Shown: positions 1 through 12,600 of the stretch, one piece after another
How the letters are laid out: each line of letters opens with the position of its first letter
Numbering within the stretch: the first letter of the stretch is position 1
The notes under the pieces: model-generated
Databases searched by the model: none
Told to the model about the DNA's origin: nothing
The model's input: the letters and a program-made list of their open reading frames with translations, nothing else
Position numbers and translations under genes: made by a program
Origin: Pleurodeles waltl
Taxonomy: Eukaryota > Chordata > Amphibia > Caudata > Salamandridae
Assembly: GCF_031143425.1 (NCBI RefSeq)
Contig: NC_090437.1
Span: 1,178,656,863-1,178,720,862, forward strand
Reading direction: 5' to 3'
DNA length: 64,000 nucleotides

Positions 1-591
1 ACCAACAGGCAGTGTAATGGACAGCAGAGGGAGGCACCATCTGCAGGAGACACAGTACAACAGATATGTCTCAGGGCAGATGTAAGGGAGTCACTAGTCC
101 AGACACACACCAGAGTATATCCACTTATCCAACCTGCAAAAAGACCATGACAGACGCTTCCATCAGGATATAAGACATGGTTCCACACAAAGCACATAAG
201 CAGTTCTCAGTTGTCGTGCCCAGTGTAGATGGCCATCTAAACAAGGCACAACAGATAGCATTTCTACATCACCAGTCTCAGGAAATACATGACTATTCAC
301 GGTAGCTGGAATCTGTGATGTGCAAAACCTCTATTCTGTAAACAGTTTTGAAAGGCTAATTACCAGAATGGTTCAAGGTATAGGTAGCTGAGGCAATGAT
401 TTACATTACACAGTCAGTCGCAAGAATGACATGAGAATCTACCAACCTGCATTGATCACACATATTAGAGTAGAGACATTTTAATTCAGCACCTTACTTG
501 CAATCAGTCACCTCCCCCAACACACACATAGTGTATAGAAACACATCACAACACCACTGATGAGTGAACTCAGGAGGACCATTGTCAACAA

Positions 592-1749
592 TCAATGTGG
601 GTATGCAACACCTGCAGATACACACTCATCATACCTGTATGTTACTGGAAGTACTGATTGATGAGCTCCGTCAGCCGTACCTTCCTCATCTTCCTCCTCA
701 TCACTTTCCATGGCTGCATCACCAGCCACTGGTCCAACTGCCTCATCATCATCAGCTAGTAATGGAATCCGACGTCTCAGGGCAAGATTGTGGATCATGC
801 AGCAGGCAACTATGATCTGGAATACCTTTAGGGGAGTGTAGAGGAGGGCACCTCCAGAGAAGTCCAGGCACCTGAATCTGGCCTTCAGAAGGCCAAATGT
901 CCTTTCAATTACACGCCTTGTCCTGCCATGGGCCTCATTGAAATGGAGTTCCCCTTCTGTGTCCGGTTACCTCACTAGTGTCAACAGCCAGGGAAGATTA
1001 GGATAGCCAGAGTTTCATGTGTGCACATAGTTAGGACTTGTTGTAATGCAGGTACAGCCACAGGGAAGAATGTGATGACGGGTGCCATAACAGAAACACA
1101 AATCCAAATGGATACATACCAATAAGCCAAGCCCTCTTTTTAGTTGTGCCATCATGTGTGGGACATTACTGATCTTCAGACTGTAGGAGTCATGCACAGA
1201 TCCTGGAAACGTAGCTGTCACTTGGGAGATGTACTGGTCTGCCACACACACCACTTGAACATTGATGGAGTGGTAGTTTTTCCTCTTTCTATATACCTGT
1301 TCATTGGCACTGGGAGGGACCAAGGTTAAATGAGTGCCATCTATGGCCCCTATCACATAAGGGATGTGGCCCATATCACAGAAGTCTGCCTTCACAAAGG
1401 GCAAATCCACACGTTGGGGGAACGTGATGTAGCTGTCCAAGTGTTCCAATAAAGCACACAGTACATCCTTCAACACAAGACTGATCATGGGCTGTGACAT
1501 CCCTGCTGACAAACCCACTGTATTCTGAAAGGAGCCTGTGGCAAGAAAGTGTAGCACTGACAGGACTTGTACTGCAGGTGGGATGGCAGAGGGATTACAT
1601 ATGACAGGCAATAGATCTTGCTCCAACTGGGTACATAGATCCATGATCGTCTGACGGTTCAGACGATAGGTCTGGATGATATGCCTGTCCTCCAGGATAG
1701 CAAGGTTAACTAGAGGATGGTACAATGGTGCATTTCTCAATCTCTTCAT
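592..1749 (-). pseudogene. Harbinger (HARBI1-like) DDE transposase, copy 1, broken
   Basis: The N-terminal 210 codons (1749-1120) read openly. They include the helical region with LSVLHFLATGSFQ, then GAIDGTHLTLVPP with the first catalytic Asp and FPGSVHDSYSL with the second. The C-terminal part (about 1000-592) has ERTFGLLKARFRCL with the catalytic Glu, then MIHNLALRRRIPLL and an acidic tail. Between them is a former intron: a GTATGT donor lies at 1119, but the acceptor just before the LWLSNLPWL-type block is lost, unlike copy 2, which keeps both sites. A 4-base deficit relative to copy 2 before the donor shifts the frame, and a stop follows the PWLLT block. All three catalytic acidic residues are still visible. 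The family cuts and pastes elements with short TIRs and 3-bp duplications in the nucleus. Confidence 0.9.
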
Positions 1750-2514
1750 GACAGGGTATCTAGAATATAGAGGAGAGGATGTACAAAGTGCTAAGCACTT
1801 TACACATGTTTGCAGTACATGTCATTATTGCATACACCTAACAATGTAGACATGGGTCGCACTGCTGCCACATACTATAATGGGCATGCTGAAGCAGCTT
1901 GGACACCATCCTTTCTGCACATTGCTGCACCTGATAAATCATTTGTGACACACATCACATGTGTAATGTTCTATATATAGTACACTGAGCTGTCCTGCAC
2001 TGATAAGGTACTTAGTCATGCTAACTACCCATATTGTTACACCACCTATGTGCCTCTGAATCTCTGGATATGCAAGTCATCTGACATCAGACATATAAGG
2101 TCATTGTGTCATGTATGTCACGTGTATAAATCAAAGCATGACGGCATGACATAGGTCTACTCTGCAAATTGGCCAACTAAGTGTATGGCACACTTATTTT
2201 GGTGCAGCAAGGCATGACATGTGCATAAAATGGCAGCCACCTGTCCTGCTGCACAGAACTGTTGGAAGTGACCTAAGTCCGCCGGCGTATGTCGTCATGG
2301 CGGTAAGCAGTCGCAACCACCATGCAACTTCTCATTGGTTAACATTGCTGCCTATGAGGGACTGGGGCCAACAGTGATCACTGCCAGCGTTGACGGTCAT
2401 GTATGCGGCAGCCGTGACCGCCATTTTCTGCAGCCTTGCTTGCTTGACTCCTGACACTCTTGCAAGTAAGACCACCACGACGTGAGCTGCTGTGTACTGT
2501 CTCTGGGAGCCATC
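1750..2514. promoter_or_regulatory. Intergenic region between divergent Harbinger genes
   Basis: These 765 bases separate the transposase and Myb start codons, so both promoters of the element should lie here. The stretch is AT-rich at the left and becomes richer in CG-containing words near the Myb start (about 2270-2440). I see no clear TATA box that would fix a start site. The call rests on gene orientation only. Confidence 0.4.
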
Positions 2515-5500
2515 ATGACACGTCCTGCAGGTGACAGGGCCCAAGCCTTCACCCCTGAAGAGCTGGACAAGCTGGTGGAAGGGGTCCTTCCCCTGTATGG
2601 ACAGCTGTGTGGGGCACCAGAGGATCAGGTGAGCCCAATTCCATTGTCATGTGCGATAGGGGTGTGTGTAAGGGTGAATGGGGTAAGTGTACCGGTGAAG
2701 GAGTGCATGCCTGCAGGGGGCATGGAGTTAAAATGTGTGAACCATGAGGATGGGTGTGTGTGGCCACTTGGTGAGACTGATGTTTATAGTCGACAGCTGT
2801 TGGTATGGTGCCTGTGTACATGACTTTCTCCTTCTGTCTGTGTCACCCATGCAGGTCAATGCCCATCAGAAGAAGGGGATTTGGCATGCCATCGCCAAGC
2901 AAGTGCAGAACCTGGGGGTCCACAGCCGGTAGAGCACCCATTGCAGGAAGCGGTAGGAGGACCTGAGGCGCTGGGCCCGGAAGACTGCAGAGGCCCAGCT
3001 GGTGTGTCCTCCCAACGAGGGAGGGGTACCCGTTGGATCCTGATCCCCATAATGGCCCGTATTTTGGCAGTGGCCTACCATGAGGTGGATGGGCTCTGCT
3101 TTACTTTCAGTGACTGTACATCTCCCATTTCTATACCTCTCCATGTCTGTATTGTGGAAATAGTCTAATGACATAGGGACATGTGTGACTCCATCCTGCC
3201 CATACAGTGGATGTGAGTATGTGTATCACCCTAAGCATTGTGTATGCCCAGCTCCATCCATTTACATTAGTGAATCTGAGGTGTCAGTCCACTCCCATCT
3301 ATGTAGCCTACCTGTATATGCGACTGTGTGACTTTCTTTTTATCACTGAGTCCATACACCATGTACTGTTTATGGTATTGACAGATTGTGGATCTGACAT
3401 TACACTTCCACGACAGAAATGGCCGTCAAGGAACAGGAGTATTGGCCTGATAGCTGAATAGGCATATATAGGTGATCTGCTGACTATAGGATATGTGTAG
3501 GTACCCAACCAGGGATACTGAGACATGTAAAATTTATGAAATCTGATTGCACTCATAATGCATTCCTAAGAGCAATACTTTTGGGGATGTCACCTTTAAA
3601 CCAATGGGATGGTACTAGAGGTGGGAAGTGCCCTGGAAGATCTCTTATTTGTCACCATGATGTGTGTATGGCATGAATGACAATGTCCTAGCATTTCCTA
3701 TGCTACATAGCTGAGTTACTGCCTACACGATATTGCCATGGATAGTTGGGGAGACATGTGATGGGCTAGGACTATTTCAGCTTGCCTTGCCAAATATGTA
3801 GTGGCAGATTAGGAGTGGTTTGGGTATTGCATGACACATGGCATGTTGTTGTGAATCAAATTGTGGACCTATTCTCCTCAGGCTGACTTATGTAGTGATG
3901 GGATGTGTAATTGGTGTACAGGCAGTGTTGTTTGTCCATGTGTGCCTTATGTATGCAAATATTTACTGTCAGACATGTGTATTGTCTAGACACTTGTGAC
4001 AGGTTTGCACATTTCTGGAATGGTGTGCATGAGGTTAGAGGTGTCATGGTGCATAGTCCAACTGGTGTGCCTGTATATGTGGTGGCATTGGATGTATTCC
4101 ATGATGTAATACTTGTGTTCCAGATGTATATCTGTTGTGAGTCTGCACTCAGTGATTGAGTATGGATGTGTTAAATGTGCTATATGACCCACTGTAGAGG
4201 CATTTAGCAGGATGCTAAGTGGTGTGGTGATATATATATTTGGGGTCTGCCCTGGCTCTGTGATAGGGTCTGACTAATCACCTGGCTATACCACAGGTTC
4301 AAATAGTAAACATCAGATATAAACTGTTTGGGTGTCTGACTTGTAATGGCTAAATCAGAGTTGTTGTCCATAATGGCATCACTGTACAGAGTGGCCTGCC
4401 ATGTAATTTCACAGGCGGGTGCTGTGTCGTCTGTGAGTGGAGTTGTGTGGACTGTGATGGAGATATAACAGAGAACATGGACTAATCAGATGTTGTTACT
4501 GTAGAGGCCTGCAGTGTTTTGTTGTGTCACCTGCACATCCAATGGGTGATGGGGGTATGGAGAGGTATGATGTGTATTCTGACATTCAATTAATCTGTTA
4601 TCCAGGGCATGCTATGCCAGCTAAAAGGGGTTTGGTTGGCATCATTGGGATGACTCCAGTAGTGCTGTGCTACTTAGATATTGATGTAGGTGTGAGAGGT
4701 TGGCATACAGGTATGGGTGTAGTGACATACAATAACATGATGCAGGTTATGTGTATTGGCAACTGTGAGCTCATAGCCAGGATATGTATTGTCACAGATG
4801 TGCATGTTTAGCTGTGTCTGTGGGAGGTATATGTTAACCTTTTTCCTGCCTCTCTCTCTCTCTCATTGTGTGCATCACCATCGTCTGGCAAAGTAGAAGG
4901 GGCACAGGCAAGCGGGGAACAGCAGCCCACAGGACCCAGAAAGCTGGCACCTGTGAGAGTGAGGGGCCAGTTGGACGGATGGCGAGGGGAGTGCCACAGG
5001 GAGACCGGATCTACCACCTCTTCTTCAGAATCCTCCTCTAGTGGACCCATCTGGGACCACCCCAGCACCATCTTTGTCCACCACCCCCCTTACTAGCACT
5101 GCCCTCCCTGCAGCTCCTCACTCATTTGCCTGTGCCTGCTCACCCAGGATGGAGGGTATCTCCTTCGCCACAGGCACCTCTGCCCATGCCCCAGTCAGCC
5201 TTGCTGCCCTCAGCGAGGAGACTATTGACCTCCTGAAGTCTATCTCTCTGGGTCAGTCGACCATTGTGAATGCCAACTAGGGACTGGCAGCTCAAATCCA
5301 ACAGAGCATTGCATTGCTGGAGGGCATTCACTGTTCCCTGGCTGGCCTCCAGAGATCCTTTCAGGCTCTGGCCTCCACACTGACGGCAGCCAGTGTCTAC
5401 TGTTCCCCTCCAACTACCTCTTCCCAATCCCAAACGCCTCTCCCCATACCCAGCCAAACCATATGAACACACAGGCATGCATTCACCTAAACAGACAAGG

Positions 5501-6417
5501 GTATCACTGACAAACACAGGCACCACATGACTCACCACCAGCATGCACAAAAGCAACACACACATGCAGACACACCAACATCCACTCCCTGCTCTGACTC
5601 CCCCACCACCCCCTCCTTCACAGTCACTACAGCAGATACACCATCAGCCACCACACCATCATGCACTGATCCAGCCACAAGCCCCATCTTACCCACTGTC
5701 ACACAATATCAGACCCGCAGACATCCACCCCAGTCACCACATCCACACCCACCACAACCATTGTCACCCCCACATGCAGCACATGTACCATATCTGCAGA
5801 CACCACCCCTAAAGACATTCACCCACCCACCAAGGCATCTCCAGGCACCTCCTCCCCCCTCCTCCCAGGACACCTAAATGCCCACACTCACCCACTCAAC
5901 AGACACCCAGCACCCACAAGCATTCCACAAACACACCTGCACCCAAGACATCCACACCTACACCTCTTACAACCACTCCCTCTTCCTCCACTGCCAAACC
6001 CTTTTGCCATGACCACCCCGTGTGTGTCAAAAGGTGTTCCTCTCGGAGTTTACCCTGTTACCTACTTCTCTCCCACCCTGTGATACCTCAAAATGCCCTT
6101 TGTCCCTCCCCAAGTCTAGCTCTTCGACCACCAGGTCCTCCCCTGCCCCCCTGCTAGTGTCCAGACCCCTCCGCCATCAAGCAGTCTTCCCCTCCGAAAC
6201 CCATGCCCAGGGACCCCCTTCCGAGCTCAAGCACCCCCCTCCCAAACCCAAACCTAAGCCCAAGGACCCCCCTCCCAAACCCAAGCCCAAAGGCCCCCCT
6301 CCCAAGCCCAGACCTCCACCTCCACCCCCCCGAATCCCTGAGGTGCCTGCCTGCCCTCTTGATGCCCTTACCCTGTGGAGGTCAGTTTGCAGTCAAGAGT
6401 CAAGTAGGGGCACATAG
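2515..6417 (+). pseudogene. Myb/SANT-like (NAIF1-type) Harbinger partner protein, copy 1, broken
   Basis: Exon 1 (2515-2628) encodes 38 residues starting MTRPAGDRAQAFTPEELDKL, the start of a Myb/SANT-like domain, and ends at CAG|GTGAGC. Exon 2 opens at 2855 after a GCAG acceptor, in phase 0, with VNAHQKKGIWHAIAKQV and CRKR-EDLRRWARKTAEAQL. Two in-frame TAG codons break it; one replaces the conserved Trp of the CRKRWEDL motif. A frame change follows before the segment containing ARILAVAYHEVDGL. A later exon region (about 4886-5460) has Ser-rich then GLAAQIQQSIALLEG sequence, and 6220-6340 encodes Pro/Lys repeats with a 9-residue rhythm. In this superfamily the Myb-like protein helps the transposase enter the nucleus and bind the element ends. 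Exon ends beyond exon 2 are approximate. Confidence 0.8.
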
Positions 6418-6589
6418 ATGTGCCATTTGTGCCTTTGGCACTTTGGACTGGCCAATGGCCTTATATATATATGTACATAGTTCAATTTTCATTTGAGTTA
6501 TTTTTAATACATCTGGCCCAACATGTTGTTTCTATTCGATGGTAACATAATTGCCCTGCCTTTCTTTCTACATGGCTGTTTAGTGTTTG

Positions 6590-7260
6590 TGGCATTTGGT
6601 TTGTGTGTGTGAGATGTGTGTGTGTGTGTGTGGGTTGTGGTAGCTGTTGTGCCTGTGCTGCATGTGTGTGTGGCCCTGTCATTTGTCCCACTGTCATTGC
6701 TGTGTATTGTGTGTAGGATATGTTTCTGTTTGGTACGTGAGTAGCTAAATTGTGTGTTGTTTGTGTTGCCATGTGTTAAAGTGGAGTTGTGGGTCCTTGT
6801 GCTGTTGTTCTATGTGCGTCCATGTGTGGTGATTGGTATGTCATATGCATTGTGTGTGGTGTGGGCATGGTGTGACATATGCTTTGTTGTTTGGCAATGT
6901 GATTGTGTTTATTGGTTGTCTGGTGTTGTTATGTGTTATTGTTAGTATGTGTTGTCATGTGGAGGTATGTAATGACATTGCTTTGTCAGGTGTTTGTGTA
7001 GTTGCGGTTGTGATGTTGTGTGATTCGGTGGTGTTGTGTATGGTTGTGTTAGACAGTGGCGAGCTTTGTGTGTGCGGTTGGTGTATGTATGGCACGTGTG
7101 TGTTGGCCTTGGTGTGTGTAGTAAGGGTGTGCTTGTGTGTAATATGGGTGTGCATGTGTGTATGTAGGTGTGTGTGTGTGCATATGGATGTGTGGTTACA
7201 TGTGTGTGGCTGGCGCAAGCTGTCCCGGCTCTGTATGTCGTGTGTGCATGGGTACTAATG
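6590..7260. repeat. TG-rich simple-sequence region in Harbinger copy 1
   Basis: This stretch is dominated by TG and TGTG words, with an uninterrupted (TG)n run near 6618-6632. Several open frames here are only consequences of that composition. Harbinger copy 2 has a comparable TG-rich stretch (about 51660-51960), but on its transposase side. Confidence 0.75.
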
Positions 7261-7491
7261 CCTTTCCCTTCAGTGTGTGGTAGGTGTGTGTACTTACAGT
7301 TGTGGTCTTCATCGCTGTCACTGGTTCCAGAGTCGGTGTGTGAGCAGGAGCAGTGGGAGGGCTTCTAGTTCAAGCTCCATGGCTGCTCTCCTCAAGTATG
7401 TGTTTCTGAAGGTGAGTGATTCCTTTTATAGAATTGGTTTCCACCAGGGTTTTCGTGGCAGTGTGACCACGGGGATAACCTTGGTGGTGTG

Positions 7492-8062
7492 AAAACTAAC
7501 ATTATTTTAGTTTATTAAGTCATCTTTTCTCAGTTTCCACTCATTTTTAAATTGTTCTTATTCTCTAAATCTTTATTATCACCCACTTTTAGACTGTAAA
7601 ATCAACATTTCTTCTGCCATACACCCATGTACTTTAGCACTGGGGTTTAAGGTGATGCTGAATTTCCCTGGATGTCTCCAGGTAAGAACTTGTAAACATA
7701 CAGTTTACCAATTACAGTGTTGCGCTTGAAACTTATTTCAGATATAAAATACTCTAACATGTTAATCTCCTTCCCTCCAAATCCATAAACCCGTACATCA
7801 TTAGATTCCAAAGCTTTGATTTCCCAATTTTTGTTAAAGGAGGAGTCTGAAATAATGGTATATGGGTGTTTCGAATCCGGCATTCATTCCTTGTTCTTTC
7901 ATACAAAGCACAACATTGTCTAAGTTTGCCTTATCTCCCACAACATTTTCCATGTTATATTCTAGTACATTAGATAACCTCTTGCTCGCACTCTGGCATA
8001 CCACAACAAAATGGTCAATTTGTTTTACATTTAAAATATTCTTTCCCTCTAGCCAGAAAAAA
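7492..8062 (-). mobile_element. Antisense retroelement protease fragment, retro-inserted into Harbinger copy 1
   Basis: The 15-bp sequence AACCTTGGTGGTGTG occurs at 7477-7491 and again at 8063-8077, so the 571 bp between look like an insertion with a target-site duplication. A run of eight A ends at the right junction (8057-8064), as expected of LINE-driven retroposition on the plus strand. On the minus strand, 7883-7647 encodes PYTIISDSSF and GFGGKEINMLEYF, which resemble the start of a Gypsy-type retroviral-like aspartic protease; the DTG triad itself is not intact. The coding direction therefore opposes the A-tail direction. No Harbinger sequence is lost: the right-end sequence resumes at 8078. 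Confidence 0.7.
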
Positions 8063-8077
8063 AACCTTGGTGGTGTG

Positions 8078-8300
8078 CAGCCTCATAATGTGTCTGGTGG
8101 AAACATTGTCCCCGCCGGTCTGAAGGTGCCTACTGCCATCCGCGGCGTCCTGACCGCACTGTACTAGCGGCAGTTTGGCTGTGTTCTGTTGGGAAGACCG
8201 CCATATTCATAATTTGGTGGTCTTCACCGCGGGCCGTTGGAGGTACGACCACCACTGCCAACATGGCAGTCCTGAGACCGCCAAACTCGTAACCACACCC
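8078..8300. repeat. Right terminal region of Harbinger copy 1
   Basis: This stretch is rich in GGCGGT/ACCGCC words and ends with the inverted-repeat-like terminus at 8300. It resembles the outer part of copy 2 (about 51960-52270), which also alternates GCGGTA and TACCGC motifs. TTA follows directly at 8301-8303. Confidence 0.6.
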
Positions 8301-9443
8301 TTAGAGTGCTTTCATAGGCATTCCATCATTGTACATAGAACTTGGATTGGTGCCTGCACATGCGAACAACCCAGGTGTCTTCAAAGTAATACTAAAAGGG
8401 AGTTACTTTTTCTTCATTGGTTTGGTAGAATGGTAATTCTAGGAGTAGGGCATCATGTTTAGCTAGCTAAGCAAGTAAAAATATGCAAAGGCTATACGTT
8501 TCTGAATTTCAAAAGCAAATTGAATAGGTGTTGCATAGCCTATGCTGACGGTGGGTTTTTGTACGTTTCATTAGAGCGTGATTAAAATGAAAATAGCATC
8601 CTAGTATGTTTGCTGTGGGTATATTTTCAGAACTTTATGCTCCATTGCCTCTTCAAAATCTATTACAGTTTTTTAGGTTATAATTGTTAGCTTTTATTCT
8701 TTTTTCAATAACTCATGACAAGTTCTACCTGTTTATTAAGCAAAAGCATATAGATTAATACAACACTATGACTTTGGTGCTGGCCATAAATAGTTTTTCA
8801 CTGGCTATACGGTCGTGCAAAGGATTTTAATGTGCTATAATTTAGCATGTTGTTCCTTTGTATTAGGGTAAGTATGCTGTTAGATGTGGCAAAAAATATA
8901 ATAGTTTTCTCTTGCTTTCATTATCTTATTCTATTTTGTTCAAAGTTCTATTTTGTAGGTGTTCTAGTTGAGAAGGCTGCAAAATTTATTTCTTCAAATA
9001 TTTTTCTGAAGGCGTGGTTTGCTTTTTGTTTCTTTGGATTTTAGTTCTTATTCTGTTAAATTAGGAATGCAGGGCATCGGTCCTACTGCTTGTTCAGGAA
9101 AATCAGGAATATACGGGGTTATTTAGTGTTTCACTAACTACAGCGCACCATATTTACAGATCTCTTTGTGTCTGGAGATCTCTGTGTCTTCAGAGGAATC
9201 ACTATCACAGTGGTTCCTCAGAAGCAACTGTAAGTGTGCTGAGCTGCCACCATGTTTCATGTACTTAAGCTAATGGGCCATTTTCCATGTAGTCTATGTT
9301 TTACCCTGGTGGAGCCAGTGGGAGCTCCACCAGCGGAAATTTGACTATTCACCCAATTTTAAGAACAGCAACAGAAGTTTCAGTTTGACTGAAAGGGTAC
9401 TCTGCCATGCTACCATGTCTGTAAAATCCTAGATGAGCCCCAT
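8301..9443. other. Unassigned AT-rich sequence
   Basis: I recognise no coding domain, RNA gene or repeat terminus here. The sequence is AT-rich, and the few short open frames look like chance. Confidence 0.5.
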
Positions 9444-10274
9444 GGGCCCTCATTACAAGTTAGGTAAAAGTGAGTGAGCAATTTACCACATGCTGTAAAT
9501 TATGCCATCACCCCAAAGTGAGGAATTTACCACATTTGGTAAATACCTCTGTTTCTGAGTTTTAGAGTTACAAATGAGGCTTAACATACAAAATCAAGAT
9601 ATTGGTGGTCATTATGACCCTGGCGGTATTACAACCAGCAGGGCCAAAACGACAGGAGCACCGCCAACAGGCTGGCGGTGCCTCCCGGCGTATTTTGACC
9701 GCGGCGGTAGCACCGCGGTCGCACCGCCGGGGCCGGCGGTTTCCCGCCGTTTTAGCTCCGGCGGTGATAATCCGCCAGGGCAGCGCTGCCCTGGGGATTA
9801 TGACTTCCCTATCGCCAGCCTGTTTCTGGCGGTTTGCACCGCCAGGAAGAGGCTGGCAGTAAGGGGAGTCCTGGGGCCCCCTAACAGGGCCCCGTGCAGC
9901 TTTTCACTGTCTGCATAGCAGACAGTGAAAAGCGCGACGGGTGCAACTGCACCCGTTGCACGGCCGCAACACCGCTGGCTCCATTAGGAGCTGGCTCCTA
10001 TGTTGTGGCCGCATCCCCGCTGGGCCGACGGGCGTAAACTAGGTTTGCGCCCACCGGCCCAGCGGGGATGTTGTAATGGGGACCGCGGGAGTGCGGCCGC
10101 ACAGCGGTTACAGCTTGGCGGTACTGACCCCCATAATTGCCAAATTTCACTTGTATTGCCTTTTTTCAAGGACTTTTCTTCAATAAATATCAGCAAGTAA
10201 GACCAGTTGGAATCTATTGGGGAAAACTAGGGATGGGGAGAGGGGTGATAATCACATAACTTGTAATTAGGCCC
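9444..10274. mobile_element. Short TIR element (MITE) split by a nested hairpin-chain element
   Basis: The left end GGGCCCTCATTACAAGTTA (9444) matches the right end read on the minus strand, GGGCCTAATTACAAGTTA (10274), giving an imperfect TIR of about 19 bp. Removing the 529-bp nested element (9604-10132) leaves about 300 bp. A fold-back near 9530-9560 pairs GAGG-ATTTACC with GGTAAAT-CCTC. A clean target duplication is not visible (CAT on the left, AGG on the right), so the outer boundaries are less certain than the TIR itself. Confidence 0.6.
9604..10132. mobile_element. GC-rich hairpin-chain MITE, copy a
   Basis: The left end GGTGGTCATTATGACCCTGG is very close to the Harbinger copy 2 terminus read inward (GGCCCTCATTATGACCTTGG). 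The right end, read on the minus strand, is GGGGGTCAGTACCGCCAAG. Inside is a run of hairpins. They include TTTTCACTGTCTGC with its complement (about 9901-9932), an ACGGGTGC/GCACCCGT stem directly after it, and a long CCCGCTGGGCC/GGCCCAGCGGG fold-back ending near 10070. The same ordered hairpins occur in copies b and c. The target duplication is imperfect (ATT/ATA). No coding capacity. Confidence 0.8.
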
Positions 10275-12595
10275 AGGGCAAATTTTCATGACACCTGCGT
10301 GATTCACATTAGTTCTGTAATTTCACATTACTCATGCTACACTAAATCTGAAATTACACTATTGCCCCTCATTGTGCAATTACATGCCAAATGCAGTACA
10401 AAGCTACTGCAAATGTGCCTCTTGAGGTAAAAAATTCCTATGAATGTATGAGAACAATGTGAACAGAGCTTTCTGCACTGTTTTAGTGCATAATGTATCC
10501 TGGCATCCAAAGTGATCCTGAGGATGCATTTCATGCTTAAAATGCTGCGCTAAGTTGCAGTTTTGCATAATTACACATACATTTGTCCAATTTTGCTAAT
10601 ATTTTGTATAGTTTCCAGCAGCAACATATTACACAAATTTCACACACCTCTACTACTTCCAATGCCCATGAAAATATTCATGTCGACTAGGAGTGGCCTG
10701 ACACTGTTAAGTGTTACTCCACAGAATTCCAAGTAATTGCATAAAAATTCTGCAAAATTCTTCAGAGTTCCGCCCACCCCTAAAATTACAAAACTGTACC
10801 TTGGGTCCAGTTTCACTGTCCAGTCGACTTCTGTCACCCACACATGCTGCATCAAAACCATAACATGAAATCAATCAACGTAGCCTGTGTTCATCACAAA
10901 GCACCTCAGGCCCCGAACCACACAAACTGTGCAAAAAGCCAAAAACAACATTCATGTCACACTTCCGTTCCCAATAATCTGCACCAGTGTGTTGTTGCCA
11001 ACACTCAACCCACACCAGACAGTAAACCCACATGACAATACAAAACTGCATCTGCTCATCTGCACTGCTGATAAAATTAACCCAGCTTGCACAACAAAAC
11101 AGAACAAGAGACAAAGGTAACACTATAGAAATGTCCACAAGGGTTCCATCTCCAGAACCTGAACAACGGAGACCCATTTGTGTGTGTCCCAGTTCAAATA
11201 TAGCCAAAAATAGCCTGCGCTACGCTCACCACAGCATTGGGCGTGCTCTACCCGACAGGAAGCTTGTGCTATATACTCGGCTACCAGGCCCCTGAGCACA
11301 GGTGGGCAGGCACACACATGGCATCCACTGCACTTGAAGACTAATCACTTGCCACACAACCAAATGCTTGTAGCGCCCATGTGGCATACAGAGACACTAG
11401 CTTGAACCAGTGTCCCAATATGCCATGCAATCTGGAGGCATCATGCAACTAAGCAGAGGCCCAGCCTAAGCCCTCCGATCTCCCCTTGGAAAACACAGGA
11501 GGCCCTGAACCGCAAAGAAGCACCCGAGTACAAGGACACTCTGGTACTGTTCCACTAGCATGTGCACCTCCAAGCACACACATACCTATTCATGACTCAG
11601 CTGCAAACTTTCAAATTTTTGACAAACCAACAACTCCAGCAACACTTTGTTCCCTCCTGAACAACTTCACAGTCAAATAATTTCTGAATTGGCCAAGCAG
11701 TGCACCTCACATGCTGTACAAACCAATTTCTGTGCTGACAATTGTGGTCAAAATATGCCAAGACTGAGGATACTGCTGTGTGGGGGCTGATACAGCTGGA
11801 AAAGGACAAAGGGAAAGTCAGCACTCATCAGCTCAATGATCCCCATCCTGCCGTCAGTGAGCCTCTTCACTCCCAGGATGAAATGAGCCAGCAAGATGCC
11901 TCCCAGCAGCAGACTGAGTCACCAATCATGGTGCAGTGAGTGTTTGGCATGGGTCACAGATGTCCATGCACACTCTGCTTCACATGTGCTCCACAATCAC
12001 TGGCAGCTGACAAGATATGCTGCCAATGAAACTACACCAGGGGCTGACCTCAACAGCAATTTCAGAGTGTGCACTTCCCACAGGAAAGCACTTGGAGTCC
12101 TTCCCCCATGTCTAGTGCTGATTAATTTTGCCAGCGGAGTGGAACTGCAGAATTTATTAGTAATTCTAAATTTCTCCAATTCTGCAGGTGGAATTAAAAA
12201 TTCCACCCATCCCTAATTTGCACATGGATCAGAATTTAGCCCTGCACTTGTAATTAGGGCCAATGTCTTTCAGTAATTGTACCTGTTGTTGCACATGACC
12301 TTGTGGATGCTTCTTTCAAGTCCTGGACAATATTGCAAATGTTTACTTTTGCTTTATTAGGTGGATATTTGTGCTCTTGGAAGTTTCCTTTGGAATTATT
12401 TATCGTTGTAGCATGACCATGAACAGCCACTTGAACAATATTTGGTGGATTCCAATAGGTTTGCTCATTGTTTCAGCTTCCCTTAGTATAAGTAAAACCC
12501 ATCTAGGATAGTAAGTGTTTGCTTCTTTCTGAATTTGTATAAATTGTTACAACTGAAATTTTGGAATACATATTTTCCTCATTCTCATTCTCTAT
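10275..12595. other. Noncoding sequence with two similar repeat ends
   Basis: No protein domain is recognisable. The stretches 10700-10795 and 12130-12215 both end in CCACCCATCCCTAA-like sequence next to AATTCTGC words, in the same orientation, so they may be two copies of one repeat. The interval between them (about 10850-11930) is rich in A and C with little T, which produces short spurious frames. Near 12240-12260, CTTGTAATTAGGGCC resembles the right end of the MITE at 10274. Confidence 0.4.
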
Positions 12596-12600
12596 TGGAG

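Larger units (their letters stand above)
1..8300. mobile_element. PIF/Harbinger DNA transposon, copy 1 (left end outside window)
   Basis: Two divergent genes, a DDE transposase on the minus strand (about 592-1749) and a Myb/SANT-like gene on the plus strand (from 2515), show the standard two-gene PIF/Harbinger layout. The right end is placed at 8300: read inward on the minus strand it starts GGGTGTGGTTACGAGTTTGG, and it is followed by TTA, the usual kind of Harbinger target triplet. In copy 2 the transposase-side end lies about 700 bp past the coding end. Only about 590 bp are available here, so the left terminus should be just outside the window. A TG-rich stretch (6590-7260) and a retro-insert (7492-8062) lie between the Myb gene and the right end. 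Both genes carry disabling changes, so the copy is not autonomous now. Confidence 0.85.

Noticed and set aside
5527..5877. 116-codon His/Pro/Thr-rich protein
   Set aside because: Low-complexity CA-rich sequence; alternative frames are equally open. Kept only as part of the broken Myb-like gene region.
6754..7258. Several membrane-like Val/Cys/Leu-rich frames
   Set aside because: They come from the TG-rich repeat; overlapping frames give the same composition.
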